Of a DNA stretch of 64,000 nucleotides, positions 54,428 through 62,427 are shown piece by piece. Origin of the DNA: Aurantimonas coralicida_A (GTDB taxonomy: Bacteria > Pseudomonadota > Alphaproteobacteria > Rhizobiales > Rhizobiaceae); the NCBI RefSeq assembly GCF_036016755.1, contig NZ_JAYXIH010000002.1, positions 157,990 through 221,989 on the forward strand, given 5' to 3'. Both the position numbers and the translations under genes were made by a program. The first letter of the stretch is position 1. Each line of letters opens with the position of its first letter. Below the pieces are notes generated by a model, which saw nothing but the letters and a program-made list of their open reading frames with translations, was not told where the DNA came from and searched no databases.

Positions 54428-55684
54428 CTAGAACCGATCGGGCCGGAACGGCGCGACATCGATCGCCGTCGGTCGGTGGGCGACGAGGTCGGCTATGAGG
54501 CGGCCCGTGGCCGCCGATTGCGTCAGGCCGAGATGGCCATGGCCGAACGCGTAGAAGACAGTGGGGGCACGCGGCGAGCCCCCGATCACCGGCAGGGAAT
54601 CGGGAAGCGACGGCCGATAGCCCATCCATTTTTTGCCTCCCGTCGTATCGAGCGCCGGCAGGAAGGCCTTGGCCTTGGCCAGCATGACGTCGGCCCGGCG
54701 CATGTTCGGCGGCAGGTGCAGCCCGCCGAACTCCACCGCCCCGCCGACGCGGATGCCGGAGGACAGCCGAGTCACCACGAAGCCGTGGCCGCCGAAGGTC
54801 AGATGGCGCCGAAGGTCGAACGCGCCGGGCGGCAGCGTCGTGTTGTAGCCCCGCTCGGTGTCGAGGGGGATCTTGTCGCCGAGCGATGCCGCGAGGCTTT
54901 TCGACCATGCCCCCGCCGCGATCACGGCTTGCTTCGCGCGGATCGCCGCCCCGTCGACACAGCGTAGAACCACACCGTCCTCGCCGGGCTCGACCGCCGT
55001 CACCTCGCCGGTGCGAAATAAAACGCCGCGTCCCCGCAACTTGTCGGCGAACGCCACGGCAAAATCGTAGGGGTCGGTGACCGACTGCCACTCGGGCAGG
55101 AAGGTCCCGTGCGAAAAGCGGGAGTCCAGACCCGGCTGCAATTGGTCGATGGCGTCCCTGCCCACATGCTCGAACCGGATGCCTTCCCGGCCGCGCGCGT
55201 CCCAATTCGGACGTGCGGCATCCCGTTCGGCCTCGCTCTCGTAGAGTTCGAGGGCGCCGTCGCTGACCAGCATGTGCGACAGCGACGCCTCCGCGACGTG
55301 ACGCTGCATCTCGCTCCGCGCGAGTGTCATGAGCGCGACCTGCGCCGCCATCGAGCCCGCGGCCGCGGCGGGAAAACTCGCCCGCCAGAAGCGGAAGAGC
55401 CAGGGGGCGATCGGCAACAGGTAACCCGGTCGGATCGTCAGCGGTCCGGCCGGGTCGAGGAGCCAGCGGGGGGCCTTTCGCATGATCCCCGGCGAGGCCA
55501 GCGGCAGCACATCCGAATAAGCGAGCGCACCGGCATTTCCGCGGCTCGCGCCGCAGGCGACGTCCTCCCGATCGACGAGCGTCACCGTCAGGCCGTCCCG
55601 CACGAGCGCATGGGCGATCGAAACGCCCACGATACCCGAGCCGACAATGGCGACATCGACCCTTTGATCTGGCGATGGATTCAT
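54428..55684 (-). CDS. FAD-dependent D-amino acid dehydrogenase (D-hydroxyproline type)
   Basis: A 418-residue DAO/DadA-like flavoenzyme. The FAD-binding GSGIVGVSIAHAL lies at residues 11-23, ending with VTLVDRE; AYGHGHLGLTQSA-type C-terminal FAD contact is present (FGHGHLGLTQSA). In this operon it most likely oxidises cis-4-hydroxy-D-proline to 1-pyrroline-4-hydroxy-2-carboxylate with electrons going to the respiratory chain. It is a single-subunit form, unlike the multi-subunit Pseudomonas enzyme. Gap to the upstream lyase gene is 12 bp. Confidence 0.88.
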   Translation of the reverse strand: MNPSPDQRVDVAIVGSGIVGVSIAHALVRDGLTVTLVDREDVACGASRGNAGALAYSDVLPLASPGIMRKAPRWLLDPAGPLTIRPGYLLPIAPWLFRFWRASFPAAAAGSMAAQVALMTLARSEMQRHVAEASLSHMLVSDGALELYESEAERDAARPNWDARGREGIRFEHVGRDAIDQLQPGLDSRFSHGTFLPEWQSVTDPYDFAVAFADKLRGRGVLFRTGEVTAVEPGEDGVVLRCVDGAAIRAKQAVIAAGAWSKSLAASLGDKIPLDTERGYNTTLPPGAFDLRRHLTFGGHGFVVTRLSSGIRVGGAVEFGGLHLPPNMRRADVMLAKAKAFLPALDTTGGKKWMGYRPSLPDSLPVIGGSPRAPTVFYAFGHGHLGLTQSAATGRLIADLVAHRPTAIDVAPFRPDRF

Positions 55685-55696
55685 CCGATACCGGCC

Positions 55697-56593
55697 TCAG
55701 ACGAAAGACGGAAGTTGCGGGCGGGTCGCGAGAGCGTCGGCGATCACCTTCTCCACCCGCTGGCGCTCGGCGCCTTGGAGCGGCTGACGCGGCAGGCGGA
55801 CACGGTCGTTTGACTGGATAGCATGGACTTCCGCGAGCTTGATGTTCTGGACGAGGTAGCGCGACACGTCGAGATCGAGGAGCGGTCGGAACCAGCGATA
55901 GATGCTGAGCGCCTCTTTGGCGCGCCCCGCCTTCATCAGGCGGTAGATCGCGACCGTTTCGCGCGGAAATGCGACCACGAGGCCCGCCACCCAGCCGATT
56001 GCGCCGACCGCCAGCGCCTCGAAGGCCAGATTGTCGACACCGGTGAAGACGTCGTAGCGATCGCCGAGGCGGTTGATGATTTCGGTCGTGCGGCGGATGT
56101 CGTCGCAGGATTCCTTGATCGCGACGAAGCGCGCGTCGGACGCGAGGTCTTCCATCATATCCGGGGTCACGTCGACCTTGTAGGCGACCCGGTTGGAATA
56201 GATCATCGCCGGAAGATCGCCCGCCTCGACCACCGCCCGCAGCGTATCGAGCGTCTCCCGGCGGTCGGTGAAATAGACAAGGCTCGGGACAATCATCAAC
56301 CCGTCGGCGCCGACCTTGGCGGCGGCCTTGGCGATGTCGCAGGATTCGGCTGTGGAAGCGGCGGCCACCGTCATCAGCACCGGCTTGCCGTTCGCGGTCG
56401 ATTTGGCGATCCGCAGAAGTTCGAGCTTCTCCGCCAGAGTCAGCATCGGCCCTTCGCCGAGCGACCCGCAGACGATCAGGCCATCACATCCGGCATCCAT
56501 CTGGATGCCGAAGCAGCGCTCGTTCTCGGCGGGGTCGAGGTCGCCGTCCTCGCGGAACTTCGTGGTCGCGGCCGGCATTACTCCACACCACAT
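55697..56593 (-). CDS. DHDPS/NAL family lyase, 1-pyrroline-4-hydroxy-2-carboxylate deaminase-like
   Basis: A 298-residue Schiff-base TIM barrel. GSLGEGPMLTLAEKLELL is the substrate-carboxylate site, YSNRVAYKVD contains the conserved Tyr, and FVAIKESCDDIRR holds the catalytic Lys. ATG 56593 (MWCGVMPAAT) is chosen with GGGAG upstream; a longer frame reading upstream has no family similarity. In the 4-hydroxyproline pathway this step deaminates Pyr4H2C to 2-oxoglutarate semialdehyde. First gene of the five-gene minus-strand operon, divergent from the ArsR gene. Confidence 0.85.
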   Translation of the reverse strand: MWCGVMPAATTKFREDGDLDPAENERCFGIQMDAGCDGLIVCGSLGEGPMLTLAEKLELLRIAKSTANGKPVLMTVAAASTAESCDIAKAAAKVGADGLMIVPSLVYFTDRRETLDTLRAVVEAGDLPAMIYSNRVAYKVDVTPDMMEDLASDARFVAIKESCDDIRRTTEIINRLGDRYDVFTGVDNLAFEALAVGAIGWVAGLVVAFPRETVAIYRLMKAGRAKEALSIYRWFRPLLDLDVSRYLVQNIKLAEVHAIQSNDRVRLPRQPLQGAERQRVEKVIADALATRPQLPSFV

Positions 56594-56796
56594 TCTCGTT
56601 CTCCCGTCTAAACAGCTTTTGTCGGATAGGGCGTAGGTCGGCGGAGCGACACGGACCCGCATTGCCATGAGCTTGGTGATTGTCCTGATTGGTATTTGTC
56701 GATGATCTACCGAAGAATGCGTAGGACGCCGGCGCGACCGTGCCAAGACCCATTTCGGCGAAACCGGGATATCGTGCGCTCTTGGCTCGCCAGGGG

Positions 56797-56825
56797 TTGC
56801 ATCCAACATTCAAATTTCTTAAATT
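56797..56825 (+). promoter_or_regulatory. promoter of the BigR-like gene
   Basis: TTGCAT (56797-56802), 17-bp spacer, TAAATT (56820-56825). Transcription would start near 56832, i.e. essentially at the ATG at 56833, and there is no ribosome-binding site: candidate leaderless mRNA. Confidence 0.5.
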
Positions 56826-56841
56826 ACATATCATGAATGTA
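56825..56841. promoter_or_regulatory. palindrome over the start codon of the BigR-like gene
   Basis: TACAT - 7 nt - ATGTA, overlapping the -10 region and the start codon, with an AATTT-CTT-AAATT inverted repeat just upstream (56813-56825). Position suits autorepression by the ArsR protein. Confidence 0.5.
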
Positions 56842-57237
56842 GATGATTTGATTCAGGCTTCGGAAGAGGCGGCGGATCTGATGGGCAGCCTGTCGCATCC
56901 GCAACGGTTGCTCGTGCTCTGCGCACTGGCCGACGGGGAGAAGCCCGTGAGCCAGTTGCGCGAAGAGCTTGCGATCGACCAGGTGCGGATGTCGCAGCAA
57001 CTCATGCGGCTGCGGGCCGATGGGCTGGTCGAGTCGCGCCGCGTGGGGACGACCGTCTACTACAAGATCGCTCGCAGCGAAATCTTGCTGGTCATCGAAG
57101 CCTTGCAAAAGGCTTTCTGCCCGGATGCTTCCGTCAAGCCAGGCTGTGCGGGCCGCGATCGCGGCGAGATCAAGGAAACATCGGCGGCTAACGTAAAGCC
57201 CCTGCCGCTCCCCCGGCGATCGCGGACGAAGTCTTGA
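56833..57237 (+). CDS. ArsR-family persulfide sensor, BigR/SqrR-like
   Basis: A 134-residue winged-helix repressor. HTH helices are PVSQLREELAIDQVRMSQQLMRLRADGL (about 39-66) and the beta wing VESRRVGTTVYYKI. Cys30 (LLVLCALAD) and Cys96 (KAFCPDA) are 66 residues apart, the same spacing as Cys42/Cys108 of BigR and Cys41/Cys107 of SqrR, whose di- or tetrasulfide formation releases DNA. A third Cys105 and a basic tail follow. The genes after it (persulfide dioxygenase, rhodanese, TauE) are the classic BigR regulon. Start ATG 56833; an upstream extension in frame is unlikely because it runs through the promoter. Confidence 0.88.
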   Translation: MNVDDLIQASEEAADLMGSLSHPQRLLVLCALADGEKPVSQLREELAIDQVRMSQQLMRLRADGLVESRRVGTTVYYKIARSEILLVIEALQKAFCPDASVKPGCAGRDRGEIKETSAANVKPLPLPRRSRTKS

Positions 57238-57423
57238 TGATCTCCGGAAAAGGTGGCGTCCCCGCGAAGAATGACGCCGGACGCTCGCTCGGCCGCCGCG
57301 CCCCGATCGTCGGGCGTGCGGCCGCGGCTCACGATGCCAAGCGTATCAACGCAAGAAATTCTTCCGCGCTGATTTTCGCGGACTGCTCCAGCCCATTCTG
57401 AATCTGGAAAGGAAAGATAGCCA

Positions 57424-58332
57424 ATGACGCTTACGCGACACAGCCCCTCCCGCGGCAAGGGAAGTCCCGACATCTGGGGCTTCTATGAGGAAGACACCGG
57501 CTCCATCCAGTATGTCTGCGCCGACCCGGCCACGCGCAAAGCGGCGTTGATCGACGTCGTGCTGAACTTCGATCCGAGCGAGGCGCAGACATCGACCGAC
57601 AGCGCCGACGAGATTCTCGCCCATGTGAAACGGGAAGGCCTGGAGGTCGAGTGGATTCTCGACACCCATCCGCATGCCGATCACATGATGGCCTCGGCCT
57701 ATCTGAAGGAGAAACTCGGCGCGCCAACCGCCATCGGGGCGAAGGTCAAGGAAATCGCCTCGCTCTGGGAAGGCCTCTACAACTTGCCCGGCGGCTTCGA
57801 TCCCGAGCGGGACATCGATGTCCTCTGGGACGACGGAGCGAGTTTCAAGATCGGCGAACTGGACGTCCGGGTGATGCTGTCGCCAGGCCATACACTCGGC
57901 TCGATCACCTATGTCGTCGCCGACGCCGCTTTCGTCCATGATACGTTGATGTACCCCGACAAGGGCTCGTCGCGCGCGGACTTTCCGGGCGGTTCGGCCA
58001 AGGAGCTCTGGGGCTCGATCCAGGCAATTCTGGCGCTTCCCCGCGACACGCGCCTGTTTGTCGGCCATGACTATGGCTCGGACGAGCGCGACGGGCCGGC
58101 CTGGGAAGCCACCGTCGACGAGCACAAGCGCGGCAACGTCCACGTCAAGGACGGGACGTCCGAGAGCGCGTTTATCCAGACGCGCGAGAAGCGGGATCGC
58201 ACACTCCCCCTCCCCGATCGGATGCTCCACGCCCTGCAGGTGAATTTGCGCGGCGGCCGGCTGCCGCCCGCCGAAGACGACGGCAACCACTATTTCAAGA
58301 TTCCCGCAAACCGGTTCCAAGGAGGCAATTGA
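57424..58332 (+). CDS. persulfide dioxygenase (Blh/ETHE1-like, MBL fold)
   Basis: Oxidises glutathione persulfide to sulfite and GSH. The 302-residue metallo-beta-lactamase protein has the iron motif THPHADHM (His82, His84, Asp86, His87) with later ligands in SPGHTLGSI and VHDTLMYPD and the GHDYG end motif. Single iron, as in ETHE1. Its position after the BigR-like sensor matches blh of Agrobacterium and Xylella. The rhodanese gene overlaps its stop as TGATG, after a GGAGG site within its last codons. Confidence 0.93.
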   Translation: MTLTRHSPSRGKGSPDIWGFYEEDTGSIQYVCADPATRKAALIDVVLNFDPSEAQTSTDSADEILAHVKREGLEVEWILDTHPHADHMMASAYLKEKLGAPTAIGAKVKEIASLWEGLYNLPGGFDPERDIDVLWDDGASFKIGELDVRVMLSPGHTLGSITYVVADAAFVHDTLMYPDKGSSRADFPGGSAKELWGSIQAILALPRDTRLFVGHDYGSDERDGPAWEATVDEHKRGNVHVKDGTSESAFIQTREKRDRTLPLPDRMLHALQVNLRGGRLPPAEDDGNHYFKIPANRFQGGN

Positions 58333-58712
58333 TGGCCATGGGTATTAAAGACTTCATCGCCGCCGCAATGGCGACGGCAGGCTCTGTCTCGCCGCGCGAC
58401 GCGCATGGCGCCGACGCCGTCATCCTGGATGTGCGCGAGGCCGGAGAACTCGCGCAGACCGGCCGCGTCGCCGGGTCTGTCCACGTTCCCCGTGGGTTTT
58501 TGGAAGCGCGCGCCGATCCCTCGGCCGAGACCGCCGATGCCGGATTGACCGCGGCGCTGGACAAGAACCAGCCGGTCTATGTGCTGTGCGCTTCCGGCGC
58601 TCGCGCGGCCATGGCAGCGAAGACGCTCACCGACATGGGCTACACCGCCAAGAGCATCGAGGGCGGCTTGAAAGGCTGGCGCGAATGCGGCCTGCCGGTC
58701 GAGACGCGCTGA
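58332..58712 (+). CDS. rhodanese-like sulfurtransferase
   Basis: A 126-residue single-domain rhodanese: ILDVREAGELAQTGRVAGSVHVPRG at 31-55 and catalytic Cys86 in the loop CASGARA. Moves sulfane sulfur between thiols, probably supplying or draining the persulfide pool for the dioxygenase. The ATG at 58332 shares TGATG with the dioxygenase stop, so translation is coupled; a TTG one codon before is not needed. A terminator lies downstream of the next gene. Confidence 0.92.
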   Translation: MAMGIKDFIAAAMATAGSVSPRDAHGADAVILDVREAGELAQTGRVAGSVHVPRGFLEARADPSAETADAGLTAALDKNQPVYVLCASGARAAMAAKTLTDMGYTAKSIEGGLKGWRECGLPVETR

Positions 58713-58792
58713 TACCTCTCTGAGTCCGTCAAGAACCAACAGGAGCGCCTGCCGAGCTGGTGGGCGCTCCACTGCCGCCGAAAGCTTGCCCG

Positions 58793-59581
58793 ATGGCCCT
58801 CGACCTCTCCCAGTATCTGCTCGGCGCCTTTTCAGGCTCGCTCGTCGGCTTCACCCTCGGCTTGTTCGGCGGCGGCGGCTCGATCCTGGCGGTGCCGCTT
58901 CTGGTCTATCTCGTCGGCGTGCCCGGCGCGCATATGGCGATCGGCACCAGCGCCCTGGCGGTCGCCGCCAATGCCGCGGCGAACCTCATCAGCCACGCCC
59001 GTCATGGCAATGTGAAGTGGCGTTGCGCCGCGCTCTATAGCGGCGCCGGCGTCCTCGGCGCGCTCGGCGGCGCGGCCGTCGGCAAGGCCATCGACGGTCA
59101 GCAATTGCTGTTTCTGTTCGCCATCCTGATGCTCGTCGTCGGGGTCTTGATGTTCCGCCGCCGGGGCAGCACGGGCGATGCCGGCGCCGAGTGCAACCGC
59201 GAGAACGCGCCGAAAGTGCTGGGCTTCGGCGCCGTCACCGGCGCCTTCTCGGGTTTCTTCGGCATCGGCGGTGGTTTTCTGATCGTCCCGGGGCTGATCG
59301 CCTCCACCGGCATGCCGATCCTCAACGCGGTCGGCTCCTCGCTGGTCGCCGTCGCCGCTTTCGGCCTGACCACCGCCTTGAGCTACGCCTTTTCCGGTTA
59401 CGTCCTGTGGACGCTCGCCCTCGTCTTCATCGCCGGGGGGATCGCCGGCGGCCTGGTCGGCGCCACCGCCGCGCGGGGGCTCGCGGAGAAGAAGGGCGCG
59501 CTGAACATGGCCTTCGCCGGGCTGATCTTCGTGGTCGCCGTCTATATGCTCTACAAGAGCACCATGACCTGGCTGGCTTAG
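58793..59581 (+). CDS. TauE/SafE family sulfite/sulfur anion exporter
   Basis: A 262-residue membrane protein with about eight TM segments in two repeats, each opening with a Gly-rich loop (LGLFGGGGSILAVPLLV and FFGIGGGFLIVPGLI), the TauE/SafE signature. In BigR operons it is thought to export sulfite, the product of persulfide oxidation. Start ATG 58793 is preceded by AGCTTGCCCG without a strong ribosome-binding site; an 11-codon upstream extension is possible. The operon terminator follows 69 bp after the stop. Confidence 0.9.
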   Translation: MALDLSQYLLGAFSGSLVGFTLGLFGGGGSILAVPLLVYLVGVPGAHMAIGTSALAVAANAAANLISHARHGNVKWRCAALYSGAGVLGALGGAAVGKAIDGQQLLFLFAILMLVVGVLMFRRRGSTGDAGAECNRENAPKVLGFGAVTGAFSGFFGIGGGFLIVPGLIASTGMPILNAVGSSLVAVAAFGLTTALSYAFSGYVLWTLALVFIAGGIAGGLVGATAARGLAEKKGALNMAFAGLIFVVAVYMLYKSTMTWLA

Positions 59582-59649
59582 AGTCGCGAGGCTCCAGCCG
59601 GCGTCTTCGTCTGCGCGCAGCTTGGCGCGAAGCTTCGGCCTGATGATGC

Positions 59650-59677
59650 GGGCCGCCTCGGTGGCGGCCCATTTTCC
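59650..59677 (+). terminator. rho-independent terminator of the BigR-like operon
   Basis: 8-bp GC stem (GGGCCGCC with GGCGGCCC), TCGGT loop, then ATTTTCC. Separates the sulfur operon from the DsbA-fold gene. Confidence 0.8.
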
Positions 59678-59704
59678 AGATGCTTTGCAAGAAGAGGCGC
59701 TCTC

Positions 59705-60403
59705 ATGGTCCCGGTCCAGCTATCGTATTATTCCGACATCCTGTGCATCTGGGCCTATGCCGCTCAGCGCCGCCTCGAGGCACTGGTGGAGAAATTCGGC
59801 GCCGACCTCGCGATCGACGCGCATTTCTGCCCTGTCTTTCCCGACGCCTGGGGCAAGATCGAGACGAACTGGAAGCATCGTGGCGGCTTTGAGGGCTTCA
59901 ATCGGCACATCAACGAGGTGGCGAAGAAGTTTCCCCACATCGAGGTTCACGAGCGCCTGTGGCTCGAAACCCGGCCGCGAAGTTCTGCAAGCGCCCACCT
60001 GTTCGTCAAGGCTGTCGAACTGGTCGAAGCCGACGCGACGGGCGGCGAGGCCGAACAACTGCCTTATCTCGACCGGCTTTCCACACGCGCCAGTTGGGAG
60101 TTGCGCCGCGCCTTCTTCGCGTCGGCGAAGGATATTTCCGACTGGCGGGTCCACGAGGAGATCGCCGATCGTCTCGGCATCGACTACAGCAGCGTCGACC
60201 GCAAGATCCGATCCTCCGAAGCGCTGGCGCAGCTTGCCGCCGACGACCAGATGAGCCGCAAGCACGGCGCCGAGGGCAGCCCTACCTTCCTGCTCAACGA
60301 GGGCCGGCAAAAGCTGTTCGGCAATGTCGGCTACCGACTGCTCGAGGCGAATGTCCACGAACTGTTCCACAACAAGGCGGCAAACGACGCCAGCTGGTGC
60401 TGA
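59705..60403 (+). CDS. DsbA-fold (FrnE-like) oxidoreductase lacking a CXXC
   Basis: A 232-residue cytosolic DsbA/HCCA-isomerase-type protein without signal peptide. The active-site strand reads YYSDILCIWAYAAQRRLEAL, so only one Cys (Cys14) stands where FrnE-like proteins often have CPWC. The C-terminal half retains the cis-Pro loop (EGSPTFLLNEGRQKLFGNVGYRLLEANVHEL). The start is ATG 59705. Possibly a glutathione- or persulfide-using enzyme; the DsbA-type disulfide role is unlikely with one Cys. It follows the sulfur operon after a terminator, so it may have its own promoter. Confidence 0.8.
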   Translation: MVPVQLSYYSDILCIWAYAAQRRLEALVEKFGADLAIDAHFCPVFPDAWGKIETNWKHRGGFEGFNRHINEVAKKFPHIEVHERLWLETRPRSSASAHLFVKAVELVEADATGGEAEQLPYLDRLSTRASWELRRAFFASAKDISDWRVHEEIADRLGIDYSSVDRKIRSSEALAQLAADDQMSRKHGAEGSPTFLLNEGRQKLFGNVGYRLLEANVHELFHNKAANDASWC

Positions 60404-60434
60404 GACGCCGCCCGACCGGGCTCGGCACCGCCCA

Positions 60435-60584
60435 TCAAACGATGGCGTTTCGGACGGCGCGAGCGCGTTCGTCATCCCGGTAGGGTTTTCGCAGGAAAGG
60501 CTTGAGGGCATCGTCACCCGCGGAGGCAACAATCTGGCCGCCATAGCCGGAGGTGAACAAGACCTTCAATTCCGGACGCCGGCG
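60435..60584 (-). pseudogene. truncated response-regulator receiver domain remnant
   Basis: About 50 codons, no start, ending at TGA 60435. The translation includes RRRPELKVLFTSGYGG, GDDALKPFLRKPYRDDE and ends AVRNAIV. LKVLFTSGY (beta4 with Thr/Ser) and FLRKPY (beta5 with the conserved Lys-Pro) are hallmarks of receiver domains; the phosphoacceptor Asp and everything N-terminal of it are missing. It sits right after the BKACE stop on the same strand and is in a different frame from it. Reads as the 3' end of a hybrid kinase or response-regulator gene cut off by insertion of the neighbouring module. Confidence 0.75.
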
Positions 60585-60604
60585 CTGCGGGTCAGCGCCT
60601 GTGT

Positions 60605-61438
60605 TTAACCTGCACTGAAGCGGCGCAGATCGTCTGCGTCTGCAACCGTCAAGCCGCAGCCTCGAACCGTCTCTGCCACTGACGAGACCAGACCAGCGTT
60701 TCTGCCTGCCAGCGTGCCATCCGGCCGGAATAGATTGTTCTCGAAACCGACCCGCGCGTGCCCTCCGAGGAGCGCCCCCGCCGTTACGCAGGCCGTTTCA
60801 TGCCGGCCGAAGGCACAAACGCTCCAGTGTGCGAAGCGCGGCATTCCGGGTGCCAGGAACGGCAGGAGGTCCGCCGGCGTCGACGTCTGGCCGACGCTGT
60901 AACGGCCGAGCACGTAAAGGACGGGAATGCGATCGAAGGGAACGAGGCCTCGCCGCCACATGGCGTCGAGCCGCAGTGCCTCATCCGGCGCGTAGAGAAT
61001 GATCTGGGGGGCGACGCGCTCGCGCTTCAACCAGGCGAGCAAATCGGCGAACGCCGCTTCCTCGCTGTCGTCGGGCACGAGCTCGCGCAGCGCCAGCGAC
61101 ACCGCCTCGGGCTTGACCTCGCGCACCACGCTTCGCTGCTCGGCGGGCGTATAGATCCCCAGAGCTTCGCTGGTGATCTGAATGACCATGCGATCGCCCA
61201 CCACCTTGTGAATAGCCGCGATGGCGTCGCGATAGGCGCCGGCGTCGAGGAGATGTGTCCCATCTAATCTTCGTACGTGGACGTGGATCATCGCCGCGCC
61301 GGCGTCCAGGCACTCGGCCGCGGTGTGCGCCAGTTCCCGCGGCGTCAGCGGAATGGCCGGATGGTCGGCCTTGATGCGACGTCCGCCATTGGGAGCGACC
61401 GCGATGGCGACGGGCTGCGGGAAAGAGAGGGATTCCAT
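60605..61438 (-). CDS. beta-keto acid cleavage enzyme (BKACE, DUF849)
   Basis: A 277-residue BKACE/3-keto-5-aminohexanoate cleavage-type enzyme that would convert a beta-keto acid and acetyl-CoA to acetoacetate and a CoA ester. The family zinc motif HVHVR is at about residues 47-51, and the late motif VGFENN is in place of the usual VGxEDN. ATG 61438 (MESLSFPQP) is the start; the ribosome-binding site is weak and a longer upstream frame overlaps the divergent promoter. Diverges by 98 bp from an RpiR regulator and an aminotransferase, implying that the keto acid is made by transamination. Confidence 0.9.
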   Translation of the reverse strand: MESLSFPQPVAIAVAPNGGRRIKADHPAIPLTPRELAHTAAECLDAGAAMIHVHVRRLDGTHLLDAGAYRDAIAAIHKVVGDRMVIQITSEALGIYTPAEQRSVVREVKPEAVSLALRELVPDDSEEAAFADLLAWLKRERVAPQIILYAPDEALRLDAMWRRGLVPFDRIPVLYVLGRYSVGQTSTPADLLPFLAPGMPRFAHWSVCAFGRHETACVTAGALLGGHARVGFENNLFRPDGTLAGRNAGLVSSVAETVRGCGLTVADADDLRRFSAG

Positions 61439-61536
61439 TTGGGCTACTCGCTTGAACGATGACCTGTTTGAATCTTTTCTATCATCACTGAAACATTTGT
61501 TGCAATGATCGTCGCTGCGGCGTACAGCTGACAACC

Positions 61537-62427
61537 ATGGATCAGGGACCTCTTACCAAAGAGATCGTCAAGGCGTTCGGCGCAATGTCGCCGCAGCTCC
61601 AGACGGCGGCGCGATACGTGCTCGACCACCCCAGCGATGTGGCCCTCCTGTCGATGCGGGAGCAGGCCCGGCAAGCCGGCGTCCAGCCCGCGACCATGAC
61701 GCGTCTCGCCAAGCATCTGGGCCTGGACGGGTTCGACGACATCCGAGAAATATATGCGGCCGCCGTACGGGACGGGCACCTTGGCTTTGCCGGCAAGGCC
61801 GGGGCGCAGGTCGCGGGCCAGAAGCTGCGGGGCGACAAGGCTCTCGCGGCCGAGATGCTGACGTCCATCGGGCGTCAGATCGAGGCGCTCCGGTCGCCGG
61901 ACAATCTGGAACGCATCGCCGCCGCCGCCAAGGTGCTCGCCGCGGCACGTCGGGTCTACTGCCTCGGCTTGCGCTCCAGTCACGCGGTCGCCTGGCACTT
62001 TCATTACGTGCTGACACTGATCGGAGAGCGCTCGATCCAACTCGACGGGATCGCCGGCACCGGCGCCGACGCATTGGCCACCGCTACGGCGGAGGATGTC
62101 CTTCTCGTCACGAGCGTCCAGCCCTATACGCGCCAGACGGTCGAACTCGCCGAGCATGCCTCTCGGCGTGGCGTGAAAATCGTCGCGATCACCGACAGCG
62201 CGGTCGCCCCGCTCGCGCAAACCGCGACCTGCGTGATGGTCGTACCGACGAGCAGCCCGTCCTTTTTCCACACCATGGCGCCTGCCTTCGTGATCGCCGA
62301 GATCCTCGCCGCGATCATGGCCGGCCATGACGACGACGCGGCTCTCGCGGCGCTGCGTCGGACCGACGAACACCTTGCGTCCCTCAACATCCACCTGAAG
62401 CCGAAGCAGGCAAAGAGACCGTCATGA
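61537..62427 (+). CDS. RpiR/MurR family transcriptional regulator
   Basis: A 296-residue regulator with an N-terminal RpiR HTH (about 10-80: SPQLQTAARYVLDHPSDVALLSMREQARQAGVQPATMTRLAKHLG) and a C-terminal SIS sugar-phosphate-type domain (about 125-280: ARRVYCLGLRSSHAVAWHFHYVLTLIG, VLLVTSVQPYTRQTVELAEHASRRGVKIVAITD). It overlaps the aminotransferase gene as ATGA. Although RpiR proteins usually sense sugar phosphates, several control amino-acid/keto-acid catabolism; here it likely senses an intermediate of the BKACE/aminotransferase pathway. Confidence 0.92.
   Translation: MDQGPLTKEIVKAFGAMSPQLQTAARYVLDHPSDVALLSMREQARQAGVQPATMTRLAKHLGLDGFDDIREIYAAAVRDGHLGFAGKAGAQVAGQKLRGDKALAAEMLTSIGRQIEALRSPDNLERIAAAAKVLAAARRVYCLGLRSSHAVAWHFHYVLTLIGERSIQLDGIAGTGADALATATAEDVLLVTSVQPYTRQTVELAEHASRRGVKIVAITDSAVAPLAQTATCVMVVPTSSPSFFHTMAPAFVIAEILAAIMAGHDDDAALAALRRTDEHLASLNIHLKPKQAKRPS

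Noticed and set aside
56671..56691. Direct repeat TGATTG-TCC-TGATTG in the ArsR/hydroxyproline divergent region
   Set aside because: Only 6 bp per copy; too short to claim as an operator without other evidence.
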